Source of the DNA: Sulfurimonas sp.
GTDB lineage: Bacteria; Campylobacterota; Campylobacteria; Campylobacterales; Sulfurimonadaceae
Direction: 5' to 3'
Length of the DNA: 64,000 nucleotides
Assembly: GCA_027063645.1 (NCBI GenBank)
Contig: JAMORK010000036.1
Location: forward strand, 1 to 64,000
Position numbers and translations under genes: made by a program. The stretch's first letter is position 1. Each line of letters opens with the position of its first letter. Positions 45,794 to 55,425 of this stretch are shown piece after piece. Under the pieces are notes generated by a model, which was not told the DNA's origin, did no database searches, and saw only the letters and a program-made list of their open reading frames with translations.

Positions 45794-45976
45794 GTGCCAC
45801 TTAGGTGGCATAACTTATTTGCAAAACAGCGTATAATTTCGCTGTAACAAAAAATAAACATTTATAAAATTAAGACACAAGGTGTCGCGGGCTTCCTGCC
45901 AAAGGAAACCTAGCGTTAGCGTAAATGGCGGAATTACTTCCGACATTGTGACAAAAGGGAATGAAAAGCTTCCCTT
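45794..45976 (+). promoter_or_regulatory. Highly structured grpE-dnaK spacer (candidate dnaK leader)
   Basis: The 236-bp gap holds several hairpins: TGCCAC/GTGGCA (45795-45810); ACAGCG/CGCTGT (45826-45845) with TATAAT in its loop; CACAA-gg-TGTCG paired with CGACATTGTG (45876-45887 with 45941-45950); CGGAA/TTCCG (45929-45942, competing with the last); and AAGGGAA/TTCCCTT (45955-45976). The last is followed by AAATTTTT and lies 18 nt before the dnaK AAAGGA ribosome-binding site. It may be a regulatory leader, a processed spacer or an attenuator. No known riboswitch class is recognised. Confidence 0.5.
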
Positions 45977-46006
45977 AAATTTTTGAAAAAATTAAAGGAA
46001 TGAAAA

Positions 46007-47893
46007 ATGAGCAAAGTAATAGGTATAGATTTAGGAACAACAAATTCATGTGTGGCAGTTTATGAGGGTGGTGAAGCGAAAATCATCCCAAATGCAGAGG
46101 GTAAAAATACAACTCCTTCAGTTGTAGCATTTACAGATAAAGGTGAGGTTTTAGTTGGTGATCCAGCAAAACGTCAAGCAATTACAAACCCTGAAAAAAC
46201 AATCTCTTCTATTAAGAGAATTATGGGTCTTATGATGAATGAGGAGAATGCAAAAGCTGCTCACGACAAAGTAACATATAACATCGTAGATAAAGATGGT
46301 GCTGCTTGTGTTGATGTAGCTGGTAAAATATATACTCCACAAGAAATTTCAGCGAAAATTCTTACAAAACTAAAAGAAGATGCTGAAGCATACCTTGGTT
46401 CAACTGTAACTGATGCTGTTATTACAGTTCCAGCTTACTTTAATGATAGCCAACGTAAAGCTACTAAAGATGCAGGTACAATCGCTGGTCTTAATGTTCT
46501 TCGTATCATCAATGAGCCAACTGCTTCTGCACTAGCTTATGGATTAGACAGTAAACAAGAAGAAAATGTACTTGTTTATGACCTTGGTGGTGGTACATTT
46601 GATGTAACAACATTAGAGATCTCTGATGGTACTTTTGAAGTTCTTTCAACTGATGGTAATGCATTCTTAGGTGGTGATGATTTTGATAATAAAATTGTTG
46701 ACTTCTTAAATGATGAGTTCAAAAATACTCACGGTATTGAACTTAAAAATGACAAAATGGCATTACAACGTCTTAAAGATGCAGCTGAAAATGCTAAAAA
46801 AGAGTTAAGTTCTGCAACTGAGACAGAAATTAACCTTCCGTTCATTACTATGACAGAAGCGGGACCACAACATTTAGTTGTAAAACTTACTCGTGCTAAA
46901 TTTGAGGGTATGATTTCTGGTCTTATTGATGAGACTATCTCTCACATTAAAACTGCGATGAAAGAGGCAGATTTAGATAACTCAGATATTAAAGAGATTA
47001 TTATGGTTGGTGGTTCTACTCGTGTTCCAGCAGCTCAAGAAGCGGTTTCTAAATTCTTCGGAGGAAAAGACCTTAACAAAAGTGTAAACCCTGATGAAGT
47101 TGTTGCTGCAGGTGCTGCAATTCAAGGTGGTGTATTACGTGGAGATGTAAAAGATGTTCTTCTTTTAGATGTTACTCCTCTAAGCCTTGGTATTGAGACT
47201 TTAGGTGGTGTTGCAACTAAAATCATCGAAAAAGGAACTACAATTCCTGTTAAAAAATCTCAAATCTTCTCAACTGCAGAAGATAACCAACCAGCTGTAT
47301 CTATCTCAGTTGTACAAGGTGAGAGAGAATTTGCTAAAGATAACAAATCTTTAGGTTTATTTGAGCTTACTGATATCCCAGCAGCTCCTCGTGGTGTGCC
47401 TCAAATTGAGGTTACATTTGACATCGATGCGAATGGTATCTTAACTGTTTCTGCAATGGATAAAGGAACTGGTAAAGAGCAAAAAATTACTATCTCTGGT
47501 TCTTCAGGATTAAGTGAAGAAGAGATTGAAAAAATGGTTCAAGATGCAGAAGCTCACAAAGCTGAAGATGAAGCAAGAAAAGCGATGGTTGATTTACGTA
47601 ACCAAGCTGATGCATTAATCGCTCAAACAGAAAAATCTGTTGAAGAGATGGGTGATAAATTAGATGCTGAAGAGAAAGCTAAAATCGAAGCTGCTGCAAC
47701 TGATCTTAAAGAAATTCTTAAAGATGAAAATGCAACAAAAGAGCAAATCGAAGAGAAAGTAAAAGCTCTTACAGAAGCTGCTCATAAAATGGCAGAAGAG
47801 ATGTATAAAAAAGAGCAAGGTGGTGAAGCTGGTGAAGCAAACCAAGCGAAGAAAAAAGATGACGACGATGTTATCGATGCTGAGATAGAGTAA
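46007..47893 (+). CDS. dnaK: Chaperone DnaK (Hsp70)
   Basis: This is an ATP-driven folding chaperone. The 628-residue protein has [19 protein letters not shown] at the N-terminus, [50 protein letters not shown] and the linker [16 protein letters not shown] disordered acidic C-terminal tail ends [11 protein letters not shown]. The ATG at 46007 follows AAAGGA. A second ATG 7 nt upstream is out of frame. It is separated from grpE by a structured spacer. Confidence 0.98.
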   Translation: MSKVIGIDLGTTNSCVAVYEGGEAKIIPNAEGKNTTPSVVAFTDKGEVLVGDPAKRQAITNPEKTISSIKRIMGLMMNEENAKAAHDKVTYNIVDKDGAACVDVAGKIYTPQEISAKILTKLKEDAEAYLGSTVTDAVITVPAYFNDSQRKATKDAGTIAGLNVLRIINEPTASALAYGLDSKQEENVLVYDLGGGTFDVTTLEISDGTFEVLSTDGNAFLGGDDFDNKIVDFLNDEFKNTHGIELKNDKMALQRLKDAAENAKKELSSATETEINLPFITMTEAGPQHLVVKLTRAKFEGMISGLIDETISHIKTAMKEADLDNSDIKEIIMVGGSTRVPAAQEAVSKFFGGKDLNKSVNPDEVVAAGAAIQGGVLRGDVKDVLLLDVTPLSLGIETLGGVATKIIEKGTTIPVKKSQIFSTAEDNQPAVSISVVQGEREFAKDNKSLGLFELTDIPAAPRGVPQIEVTFDIDANGILTVSAMDKGTGKEQKITISGSSGLSEEEIEKMVQDAEAHKAEDEARKAMVDLRNQADALIAQTEKSVEEMGDKLDAEEKAKIEAAATDLKEILKDENATKEQIEEKVKALTEAAHKMAEEMYKKEQGGEAGEANQAKKKDDDDVIDAEIE

Positions 47894-47920
47894 GACTCTA
47901 TCTCCACACCTTCAAAAATA

Positions 47921-47948
47921 GGCTCTTAAAAGATATCTTTTAAGAGCC
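47921..47948 (-). terminator. 28-bp perfect palindrome at the 3' end of the HD-GYP gene
   Basis: GGCTCTTAAAAGAT and its exact complement ATCTTTTAAGAGCC are adjacent, with no spacer. The minus-strand copy encodes the last residues and stop of the HD-GYP protein and is followed by TATTTTTG, so it probably terminates that gene. It may also stop dnaK reading from the other side (ATAATTTTT follows). Confidence 0.55.
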
Positions 47949-49026
47949 ACTCCATAATTTTTCCCCTTTTATTTTCCAACTTAATATGTTTTTTCTCAGT
48001 AGTATCTTTTGCATAAAAATTATGTATTTTTATAAACTCATCTATATTTGCGAAAAAGGTATCAATAAGCTTAGGGTCAAAATGTTTACCCCTCATATCT
48101 TTCATATAAGAGAGTACCTCATCTAACTCCCAACACCTCTTATAAGCACGCTGAAAACAAAGTGCATCAAATACATCGGCTATAGCTACAATTCTTGCAT
48201 AAATATGGATATTACCCGCTTGAAGACGTCTTGGATATCCTGTTCCATCATATTTTTCATGATGCTCTTGTGCAACAATTTTAGCCACTTTAAACACTGG
48301 TAAATTAGAGCCTTTTAAGATCTCCACCCCAATATCTGTATGTGTTTTCATAATATCGTATTCTTTGGAAGTTAATACACCATTCTTATGAAGTATATTG
48401 TCAATAATTCCCAATTTACCTATATCATGTAAGGAGGAAGCATTTTTTAAAAGGATAGCCTCTTTCTCATCCATCCCATAAAGTTTTGCCAGTTTATAAG
48501 TAAAAAGAGAGACCCTTCTTACATGGTTATATGTTTCAGTTGAGTGTCCCTCAGCGATACCTCCAAGAGTATTGAGAAGTTCTACCTGAGTTTGTGCAAT
48601 CTCTTGTGTTCTTGTCTCTACTTTATGTTCAAGCTCTTTTTCATACTCACGAAGTTTAATTCTTGCATCAACACGAGCAAGAAGCTCCTCTTTAAAAAAA
48701 GGTTTACGAATGTAGTCTGATCCACCAACATTATATGCTTTGATAAGAAGTTCTCTCTCTGTATTTGCTGTTAAAAAGATAACAGGGATTGAGGCACTTT
48801 GAGGTTCCGCTTTTAGATATCTGCAGGTTTGAATCCCATCCATAATAGGCATCATAATATCTAGTAAAATAAGATCAAATTCAATCTCTTTTACAAGTCG
48901 TAATGCAGTTAATCCATCAGGTGCTATTTTAGTGGTATAGCCCACTTTCTCAAGTATAGTTTTAACAATTCTCTGATTATCTTCTACATCATCAACAATG
49001 AGTATATTGTAGATTTGTTCACTCAT
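47926..49026 (-). CDS. Response regulator with HD-GYP c-di-GMP phosphodiesterase domain
   Basis: The 366-residue protein has a receiver domain (residues about 6-122) with acidic pair Asp12/13, phosphoacceptor Asp56 (LILLDIMMP) and the conserved Lys in IRKPF. A coiled linker leads to an HD-GYP domain (about 155-340) with SLHDIGKLGI and HHEKYDGTGYPRRL. HD-GYP enzymes hydrolyse cyclic di-GMP. It could oppose the diguanylate cyclase at 3537-5081, although nothing links the two directly. No histidine kinase gene is adjacent. It lies 6 bp after the NosL-like gene. Confidence 0.93.
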   Translation of the reverse strand: MSEQIYNILIVDDVEDNQRIVKTILEKVGYTTKIAPDGLTALRLVKEIEFDLILLDIMMPIMDGIQTCRYLKAEPQSASIPVIFLTANTERELLIKAYNVGGSDYIRKPFFKEELLARVDARIKLREYEKELEHKVETRTQEIAQTQVELLNTLGGIAEGHSTETYNHVRRVSLFTYKLAKLYGMDEKEAILLKNASSLHDIGKLGIIDNILHKNGVLTSKEYDIMKTHTDIGVEILKGSNLPVFKVAKIVAQEHHEKYDGTGYPRRLQAGNIHIYARIVAIADVFDALCFQRAYKRCWELDEVLSYMKDMRGKHFDPKLIDTFFANIDEFIKIHNFYAKDTTEKKHIKLENKRGKIMEWLLKDIF

Positions 49027-49032
49027 ATAAAC

Positions 49033-49593
49033 CTAAAAATCTTCTTTTGCTTTCTCTAAAGCAGCTCTAAAGTCCATAATTTCACCACCATGTTTCTTTT
49101 GAAATGCTTTTGCATCTTCTAAAGAGGAAAAAGCATATTTACTTACTCTACTCATTGTTCCTTTAAGATCACTACCTACTACATAATAAGCTTCTAGAAC
49201 TGGAATAAATTTTAAACTTGTCACATCAACAACTTGTGGATTTTTCACCTCTGCACCACTATTGAGATGATCTTCTAAACAGTGTATAGAACAATATTGA
49301 ACTTCTTTATCTCCATAAGTAGCTATATGGCTTGTTTTATAAAATTTTGTAAGATTCATTCCACATATTACACACGCATTTTTTCCCTCACCCTTTTGTA
49401 CTAGGATTGCATCTTTAGGATCTACTGTCTGAAACATTTTCATCTTCATTGGTTTTTTCATATTTTTTTGTTTTACTATTTTTTGTTTCATTACCTGTTT
49501 ATTTTGCACTTGTTTAGCAGGTGCAGGTTTTACAGTTTGTGTACATGCTGAGAGTGCTATCATCACGACGATTGCTGAAATTATTTTTATCAT
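49033..49593 (-). CDS. NosL-like copper/metal-binding lipoprotein
   Basis: NosL lipoproteins bind Cu(I) and help mature nitrous oxide reductase, but relatives occur without nos genes. The 186-residue product has lipobox LSAC (Cys17), a lysine- and methionine-rich linker (about 22-56) and a NosL core. The core has CVICGMNL (about 73-80), HIATYGDKEVQYCSIHC and later YVVGSDLKGTM. No nos genes are visible in this window. It is divergent from the TlpA-like thioredoxin gene. A general metallochaperone role is an alternative. Confidence 0.8.
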   Translation of the reverse strand: MIKIISAIVVMIALSACTQTVKPAPAKQVQNKQVMKQKIVKQKNMKKPMKMKMFQTVDPKDAILVQKGEGKNACVICGMNLTKFYKTSHIATYGDKEVQYCSIHCLEDHLNSGAEVKNPQVVDVTSLKFIPVLEAYYVVGSDLKGTMSRVSKYAFSSLEDAKAFQKKHGGEIMDFRAALEKAKEDF

Positions 49594-49679
49594 TTACTTA
49601 TTTCCTTCGATTATATTCTTCGCTATATTATCATATCTGTTTTAAATCTGACTATAATTATAAACAATAAGGAAAATAT

Positions 49680-50177
49680 ATGAAAAAAAAACTACTCCAT
49701 TATATAAAAGAAACACTCTTTTTTATTCTTTTTATTACACTCTTTGCGAATGCTATCAGTTTTTATAAAAGTACTGATCTTAATAAAGAGAGTCTTTCAC
49801 TTCAAAAAGTACAGCTCATTAATGGGAGTTTTGAATTTATTGATGAAAAGAAGCCACTCATCATACACTTTTGGGCTACTTGGTGTCCAACATGCAAACT
49901 TGAAGCCCAAAATATTGAGTATCTTTCTCACCATTATAATGTACTTAGTATTGCTGTAAATTCTGGCTCAAATGAAGATATAAAAAAGTATATGAAAGAG
50001 CACTCATTGACATTTAAAGTAGTAAATGACCAACACTCTATCTATGCAAAAGAGTTTCATATAGGAGCATACCCTACAACATTTATCTATGACAAGGGAA
50101 AAAAGTTAGTTTTTTCAGAAGTTGGTTACACAAGTACTATTGGGTTATTTTTAAGAATGTTATGGTTGAGTTTATAA
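49680..50177 (+). CDS. Membrane-anchored thioredoxin-like protein (TlpA/ScsD type)
   Basis: The 165-residue product has an N-terminal membrane anchor (about residues 12-32) and a periplasmic thioredoxin fold. The active site is FWATWCPTCKLEAQN (Cys-Pro-Thr-Cys), with the cis-Pro in GAYPTTFIYD. Such proteins reduce disulfides in the periplasm, often for cytochrome c or metal-centre maturation. TATAAT at 49653-49658 is a likely -10. It lies between the NosL-like gene (divergent) and the molybdoenzyme operon (convergent), which may need thiol chemistry. That link is inference. Confidence 0.85.
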   Translation: MKKKLLHYIKETLFFILFITLFANAISFYKSTDLNKESLSLQKVQLINGSFEFIDEKKPLIIHFWATWCPTCKLEAQNIEYLSHHYNVLSIAVNSGSNEDIKKYMKEHSLTFKVVNDQHSIYAKEFHIGAYPTTFIYDKGKKLVFSEVGYTSTIGLFLRMLWLSL

Positions 50178-50219
50178 TTTCACTCCAGGAAAAGATCCTA
50201 GAGCGGAGTATCAAAGAGA

Positions 50220-53200
50220 TTAATCTTTGATAGAAACAGCATATGCTTTGTCAGAGAGTGGAACCCACGGACGTTTGATATGCTGAGGACGACGTAATTT
50301 GTCGTTTGCATTAAGTGGACGAGTCAATTGATCTCTCCACCCTTGGTAAATTTTGAAGTTATTTTCATAATTCACATAGATATCACCTATTTTATCACCA
50401 GCTTGTGCAGGCTCTAAAATAACTTTTTGATGCCAACAATGCATACCAGAAATTGGATCTGGATGAGCAGCAGCTACAGCATTTTGCCATGAACCACTTA
50501 AACCATCCCACCAGATATTTCCAGAGTCACGGTTATACTCAGCAAAACGCTCAGTATGGAAAGGATGGATACCCTCAACATATTTAAGTTTACCCTCTTT
50601 ACCATCCATTTGCATTTCTGCAGTTGGAACACCAAAGCTATTGATTCCACTTGTTCCATCATAATCTTCGATTTTGATTTGACCAGCAGTAGTACCAGCA
50701 CCCTCTACAGCAGCAGCCATAAATTTAGGGTCATTCATATTACGTTCAACTGGTTGAGAATCAACTTTACCATCACTAACGCCATTAGGGATAGTTACAG
50801 AGTTTACAAGTTTCCATCTACCACCATGGTGTGAACATGCAAGTGTACCAGGAAGAACACCTTCAGTTGGAACAGCCATAGCAACAAAGTAACCAGACTC
50901 AAGGCCTGTTACACTATCTGTAATTCTAACACGAATAGCATCACCACGTTTGAAACCTTGACGAGCCGCATCTGGAGTTGAGATCCAAATTGGGTCATGA
51001 TTTTGTGAGATCTCCATAAGATGTTTAGAGTTCGCAGAACGTGTATGAATATTATACGGTAAACGGAATACTGTATTTAATGCATACGAGTTCTCTTCAG
51101 TCATATAAGAGTGATCTACATGAGATACGATATGCTCCATACGTTTTTTCTCTTCTGGTGTTCTTGGGTAGAATGGAATTGCATACTCTGGCCATTTCCA
51201 ATCATCAGCAAGCCACTCACAGAAGAAGTCAAGTTTCTTATCAAGTGTAGCGAAACCTTCCATCTTTTTACCATCGATCTCAATACCGATAGATTTTTTC
51301 TTACCATGATGTTCAGCTGTCATAACACCTGTACGTTTATCAATAGTTACATCGCGTTTGTCATATTTATGACCATGAGCAATATAATCATTACCCTCTT
51401 CTTTGATCTCACGCTCTTGTGCAGAATAGATTTTATTCTCTTCCATCCAAGCACCATGATCTCTCATATACTCATAAACTGGGTATTCTTTATCTTTGTA
51501 ACGTGCATCAGAAGTTGCAGTTGCTTTAAGATTTGGTAAGTTGTCACCAAATGCAGCATCATACCACTCAGATATAGTAACAGGTTTACCAGGATTCTTT
51601 TTAGATTCCCACATTTTCTTGATACCAAGCTTACCAGTTGGATCGATGTAGTTCACACACATATCAAACCAGAACTCATTCTCTTCCCAAACTTCACCAA
51701 GACCAGCTTTGATGTGTGCTTCAAGTGTAGCACGGTTAGGGTTTGTTGGTTTCCATCCTGATTTCTCAAGAGCAACACGCATTACCGGTTGACGGAATGA
51801 TGTCCAACGAGCAGGCATTGTAGCTTCTGAATGTTGATCATGTCTCTCACCAGCAAGTCCAACCGGTAAAATATAGTCAACATACCAGTTTGTCTCAGAC
51901 CAAGTAGGAGACAAGTTAAATGTAAGCTCCATTTTAGACTCATCTTTAATCGTTTCAATCCATCTAAAACCATCTGGATTGATCCAAACAGGGTTATACA
52001 TACGTGGAATCCAAACAGCAAGTTTTGTAGGAACATTAAGCCCTTTTGCTTGCCATTTTTGTTGCCACTGTGTATCTGAAAGTAAGTGAGGTAATAGGAA
52101 CGACATCTCATAAGTTGAGAGTGGCCATTCTGGTGGCCATGTAAGTTCATTGTACACATCAACTTTAGGAATATTAGCACCACGTTTACCTTGACCAACA
52201 GTAGAACTACCACCCTTACCAGCTACAGAGATAACATGGAAGTGGTGGAAGAATGTACCACCTTCAGGACCAATAGCACCACGAAGAGCAATTGGTAAAT
52301 AACCTGTACGACCACTCATCCATCCACCACGGTTACCAGCAGCAGTTGCACGCCAGAAATATGAAGATATAGAAGTTCCAGCCCAGATGAACATGTCATA
52401 AAGTTCTTCTAGTTTATATGCAGGAACATGTGTTTCTTTTGCTACATGCTCTAATGTATATGGTGTATAAAGCTCTTGAATAGTATCTAAGAATGCATCA
52501 AAATCGTTCTTTGAAGGTACTTTAGAGATATAACCTTTGCTTACCATATATTCTAAATATTCTTTATTGTCTAAGAATACTTCCCAGTTCATCCATTTTT
52601 TCACAAAGTCACGATCAACTTTACCTTCATTTAGGATTCTTTGAGTTAAATATAAATAGATTAAAGGTTCAGTACCTGGCCATGCAGCGATCCAGAGATC
52701 AGCCATACCAGCAGAGTTAGACATACGTGGATCCATAACTACAAGTTTTGCACCCTTTTGTCTAGCATCAGCGATAAATGAAGCTGATTGTTGGAAGTAG
52801 TGACCAGCATCTGCAGCATGAGAAGAGTTAAGGAAGATTAACTTCGCATTAGCCCAATCTGGAGATGTTCTATCATCATTTGCCCATTGAATAGTCGGAG
52901 TACGACCACCTGAAGAACAGATATTTGTATGTGAGTTAAATGCATCACAACCAAGTGTATGCCAAACTTTACCAGTAAATCCATTTTCATTTGGACGACC
53001 AACATGGAACATTACTGATTTTTTAGATAAATCATCACCTTTTTCAAGTGTATCTCCCATCTTCTTACCGATAGTAGTCATAGCTTCGTCCCAAGTAGTA
53101 CGAATCCATTTACCTTCACCACGAGCAGAACCAGGAGCACGCTTAAGTGGAAATGCTATACGATCTGGATCATACATTTGAGATTGTGTTGCATAACCTT

Positions 53201-53612
53201 TTGCACAGTTTCTACCACGAGAAGCTGGATGCAGTGGGTTACCCATATACTTTTTCACTGTAAAAGTTTTTTTATCGATCCATGCTGTTAAACCACAAGA
53301 TGCCTCACAGTTTGAACATGCAGTTGGAACGATCATATAGTCGTTTACTTCGATACCGTCTGGATTAGTATCACTTCTTACACCGTGGCGTTCAATACCA
53401 CCACGTTTCCAGTCATTTCCATCTAACTCTTTAAAGTCAGCCCATTCTTCCATTGGAGGATAGAATGATAGTGAATCTGGAGTATTAGTAAACTTACTCT
53501 CCTCAACAGACTCAGCAATTACATCGGTAGTAAATACTCCCTTTGCAATAGCGGCACCAGCAACAGTAAATGCGGCACCTTTTAAAAATGTTCTTCTACT
53601 TTGTAAATACAT
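50220..53612 (-). CDS. Molybdopterin oxidoreductase catalytic subunit (DMSO-reductase family, Tat-exported)
   Basis: The 1130-residue protein has a twin-arginine signal (SRRTFLKGAAF) and a [4Fe-4S] site at Cys99, Cys102, Cys106 and Cys136. Cys232 in SHTNICSSGGR is the probable molybdenum ligand. It ends with a pterin-binding domain containing LACSHHGGRWK. It is the catalytic part of a periplasmic complex with the NrfD and Fe-S subunits encoded upstream. It is much larger than PsrA/PhsA (about 760). Size and B-C-A gene order recall TtrA and SrdA, but the Fe-S spacing differs from what I remember of Salmonella TtrA. Sulfur, selenium or arsenic compounds are possible substrates. The specific one is not established. 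Confidence 0.85.
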   Translation of the reverse strand: MYLQSRRTFLKGAAFTVAGAAIAKGVFTTDVIAESVEESKFTNTPDSLSFYPPMEEWADFKELDGNDWKRGGIERHGVRSDTNPDGIEVNDYMIVPTACSNCEASCGLTAWIDKKTFTVKKYMGNPLHPASRGRNCAKGYATQSQMYDPDRIAFPLKRAPGSARGEGKWIRTTWDEAMTTIGKKMGDTLEKGDDLSKKSVMFHVGRPNENGFTGKVWHTLGCDAFNSHTNICSSGGRTPTIQWANDDRTSPDWANAKLIFLNSSHAADAGHYFQQSASFIADARQKGAKLVVMDPRMSNSAGMADLWIAAWPGTEPLIYLYLTQRILNEGKVDRDFVKKWMNWEVFLDNKEYLEYMVSKGYISKVPSKNDFDAFLDTIQELYTPYTLEHVAKETHVPAYKLEELYDMFIWAGTSISSYFWRATAAGNRGGWMSGRTGYLPIALRGAIGPEGGTFFHHFHVISVAGKGGSSTVGQGKRGANIPKVDVYNELTWPPEWPLSTYEMSFLLPHLLSDTQWQQKWQAKGLNVPTKLAVWIPRMYNPVWINPDGFRWIETIKDESKMELTFNLSPTWSETNWYVDYILPVGLAGERHDQHSEATMPARWTSFRQPVMRVALEKSGWKPTNPNRATLEAHIKAGLGEVWEENEFWFDMCVNYIDPTGKLGIKKMWESKKNPGKPVTISEWYDAAFGDNLPNLKATATSDARYKDKEYPVYEYMRDHGAWMEENKIYSAQEREIKEEGNDYIAHGHKYDKRDVTIDKRTGVMTAEHHGKKKSIGIEIDGKKMEGFATLDKKLDFFCEWLADDWKWPEYAIPFYPRTPEEKKRMEHIVSHVDHSYMTEENSYALNTVFRLPYNIHTRSANSKHLMEISQNHDPIWISTPDAARQGFKRGDAIRVRITDSVTGLESGYFVAMAVPTEGVLPGTLACSHHGGRWKLVNSVTIPNGVSDGKVDSQPVERNMNDPKFMAAAVEGAGTTAGQIKIEDYDGTSGINSFGVPTAEMQMDGKEGKLKYVEGIHPFHTERFAEYNRDSGNIWWDGLSGSWQNAVAAAHPDPISGMHCWHQKVILEPAQAGDKIGDIYVNYENNFKIYQGWRDQLTRPLNANDKLRRPQHIKRPWVPLSDKAYAVSIKD

Positions 53613-53625
53613 TTATAATTTCTCC

Positions 53626-54531
53626 CTAACTCATTGGTAATAATTGTGGAATCATTAGCCAAACATGTTTAACTAAGAATAGACCCACTAGTGCTAAAAT
53701 CGCAGCTAATTTTAAAAGGCTTTCGCTTTTTGATGCACGTGAAAGTGCGATCAGAAGCATTGGCAATAGATATGCTATCCATTGACCTAACCAGAACATA
53801 ACAGTATATGGTCCATCACCTTTGATGTACTCTAGTACTGCTGCAACTTCTTCTGCTTTCATTGGTCCAAATACATACTCAGACATATATAAAGTAAACG
53901 CCATAAATGCACTTAAAGCTAAAATATTTGAAAGACTTCTATTTGCTTCCCAACCAAGTTTAGAACCAAATACTAAAATCATAAATGCAGAACCAGAAAG
54001 GAGTGCTGCAAAGATCATTTGTGCTGATTCAGTTGGCATTTGCCATAACTCACGTGCTGTACATTGAGACATAAGTCCCGCTGTATAAAGTGTTACAGGG
54101 ATTGCTAATGCAACTACCCATGGTAAAACTTTGTCAAACGATGCATTGTCTTTTTTTACAAAAGAGAGGAATGCTAAAAGAAATAAAAGACCAACAAAGG
54201 CAGTTGCCATCCATGCACCAACAGTAATTGCTGACGTTAAGTGTGGATAGAAAAAGATATGCCACATTCTAAATGGTTGATGAAGATCCGCTAAAGTAAA
54301 TAGTAAAAATATATGAATAAATATAATCGCTACAACAGTAGTTGGAAATCTTAAATTTTCTGCTTTTTCTGGATACTTTTTAAGTAAAAGCATAAGCATA
54401 AAAATTACACCTGTACCAATACTTTTCGCCCACATATTAACTGTAACTAACCAAGGCCATACTGTACCTGGTAATGCTACATCTAAAGTTACTACAGCAT
54501 TTGTAGCTGCTAAAATTTCATGTGCTGCCAT
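53626..54531 (-). CDS. NrfD-family membrane subunit of the molybdoenzyme
   Basis: This 301-residue integral membrane protein of the NrfD/PsrC type exchanges electrons with the quinone pool. Eight to nine membrane segments are visible. Typical features are the N-terminal PWPWLVTVNMW-like helix (TVWPWLVTVNMWAKSIGTG), LADLHQPFRMW after the third helix and a long C-terminal helix pair. It is encoded between the Fe-S subunit (1-bp overlap) and the catalytic subunit (13-bp gap). It should anchor the complex to the inner membrane. Confidence 0.92.
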   Translation of the reverse strand: MAAHEILAATNAVVTLDVALPGTVWPWLVTVNMWAKSIGTGVIFMLMLLLKKYPEKAENLRFPTTVVAIIFIHIFLLFTLADLHQPFRMWHIFFYPHLTSAITVGAWMATAFVGLLFLLAFLSFVKKDNASFDKVLPWVVALAIPVTLYTAGLMSQCTARELWQMPTESAQMIFAALLSGSAFMILVFGSKLGWEANRSLSNILALSAFMAFTLYMSEYVFGPMKAEEVAAVLEYIKGDGPYTVMFWLGQWIAYLLPMLLIALSRASKSESLLKLAAILALVGLFLVKHVWLMIPQLLPMS

Positions 54532-55169
54532 TAGTGGTGCCCTCCTACTGGAAGTGTTGTAATCTTGTTAAAGAGTGAATAGCCATCAACTCTATGAGAA
54601 GCAAGAGGATTAAGGTTAACATTACCACCACCAACATAATAATGATGAGGATTTGTTCCCTTCTCAGGTTTACGTACTTGTACTCCACCTTGGTTATCCA
54701 TAATATATTTAGAGATATTTGATTTTGGATCATCTAAGTCACCAAAAATATTTGCTTGAACTGGACATGCAACAACACAAGCTGGCATCATAGATGAAGC
54801 AACACGGTGTGCACAATAGGTACATTTATCAGCAGTTTGTGTTTGAGGATCGATATAGATCGCACCATATGGACAAGCCATAACACAACCAGCACAACCA
54901 ATACATCTTTCTTTATCGATATTCACAATACCATTTTCAATATAGTGAAGTGCAGATACTGGACAGATTCTCTCACAAGGTGCATTTTCACAATGATTAC
55001 ATCTTAGAGGTGTAAAAGTTCTTTTAGTTTCTGGGAATGTTCCCACATCTACATATTTAACACGAAGTCTCCATGTACTGAGTGGAACTTCATTCTCCAC
55101 CTTACATGCGATTTCACATCCTTTACAACCCATACACAGGTGTAAATCAACTAGGAAACCTAATTGCAT
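54531..55169 (-). CDS. Four-cluster Fe-S electron-transfer subunit of the molybdoenzyme
   Basis: The 212-residue ferredoxin-type subunit (PsrB/DmsB/TtrB class) has four cysteine groups for [4Fe-4S] clusters: CMGCKGCEIAC, CNHCENAPCERIC, CIGCAGCVMAC and CTYCAHRV...CVVAC. No signal peptide is present, so it is probably exported with the Tat-dependent catalytic subunit or stays with it. It is the first gene of the B-C-A unit. The 240 bp upstream (55170-55409) are AT-rich and contain its promoter, which I could not place with confidence. Confidence 0.93.
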   Translation of the reverse strand: MQLGFLVDLHLCMGCKGCEIACKVENEVPLSTWRLRVKYVDVGTFPETKRTFTPLRCNHCENAPCERICPVSALHYIENGIVNIDKERCIGCAGCVMACPYGAIYIDPQTQTADKCTYCAHRVASSMMPACVVACPVQANIFGDLDDPKSNISKYIMDNQGGVQVRKPEKGTNPHHYYVGGGNVNLNPLASHRVDGYSLFNKITTLPVGGHH

Positions 55170-55402
55170 ATATTCTCCTTTGGCCTTTAACGGCTATTTT
55201 AGATTTATAACTACGACTAATTAATATTAAAAGAAGCCCTTATGCACGGCATTAGAAGCTTTTTTTACTGTTCTTATACTAACTAATAATTCTTAAATAA
55301 GTTATAAAAGAGTGATATTTTTTTGATAAAATTTTTTTGTGGGTATATTTAGAAAAGTAATATTTGTGGAGATAATGTTAAGTATAAAATTTATTTTCTG
55401 TA

Positions 55403-55425
55403 AGTAAGATTACTTTAATCTTACT
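55403..55425 (-). terminator. Hairpin overlapping the hisD stop
   Basis: AGTAAGATT (55403-55411) and AATCTTACT (55417-55425) pair perfectly over 9 bp around a 5-nt loop that contains part of the hisD 3' end. On the minus strand an AT-rich stretch follows but without a clean U-tract, so termination may be weak. Confidence 0.4.

Noticed and set aside
45795-45810. Hairpin TGCCAC/GTGGCA after grpE as an intrinsic terminator
   Set aside because: It is only 6 bp and lacks a U-tract, so I kept it as part of the structured spacer instead.
50220-53612. Naming the molybdoenzyme ttrA
   Set aside because: The gene order fits, but the Fe-S cysteine spacing does not match what I recall of TtrA. Substrate cannot be read from sequence alone.
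55170-55409. Small gene or RNA in the 240-bp gap upstream of the molybdoenzyme genes
   Set aside because: The stretch is AT-rich with no open frame bearing a ribosome-binding site and no clear structure beyond the hisD-end hairpin.
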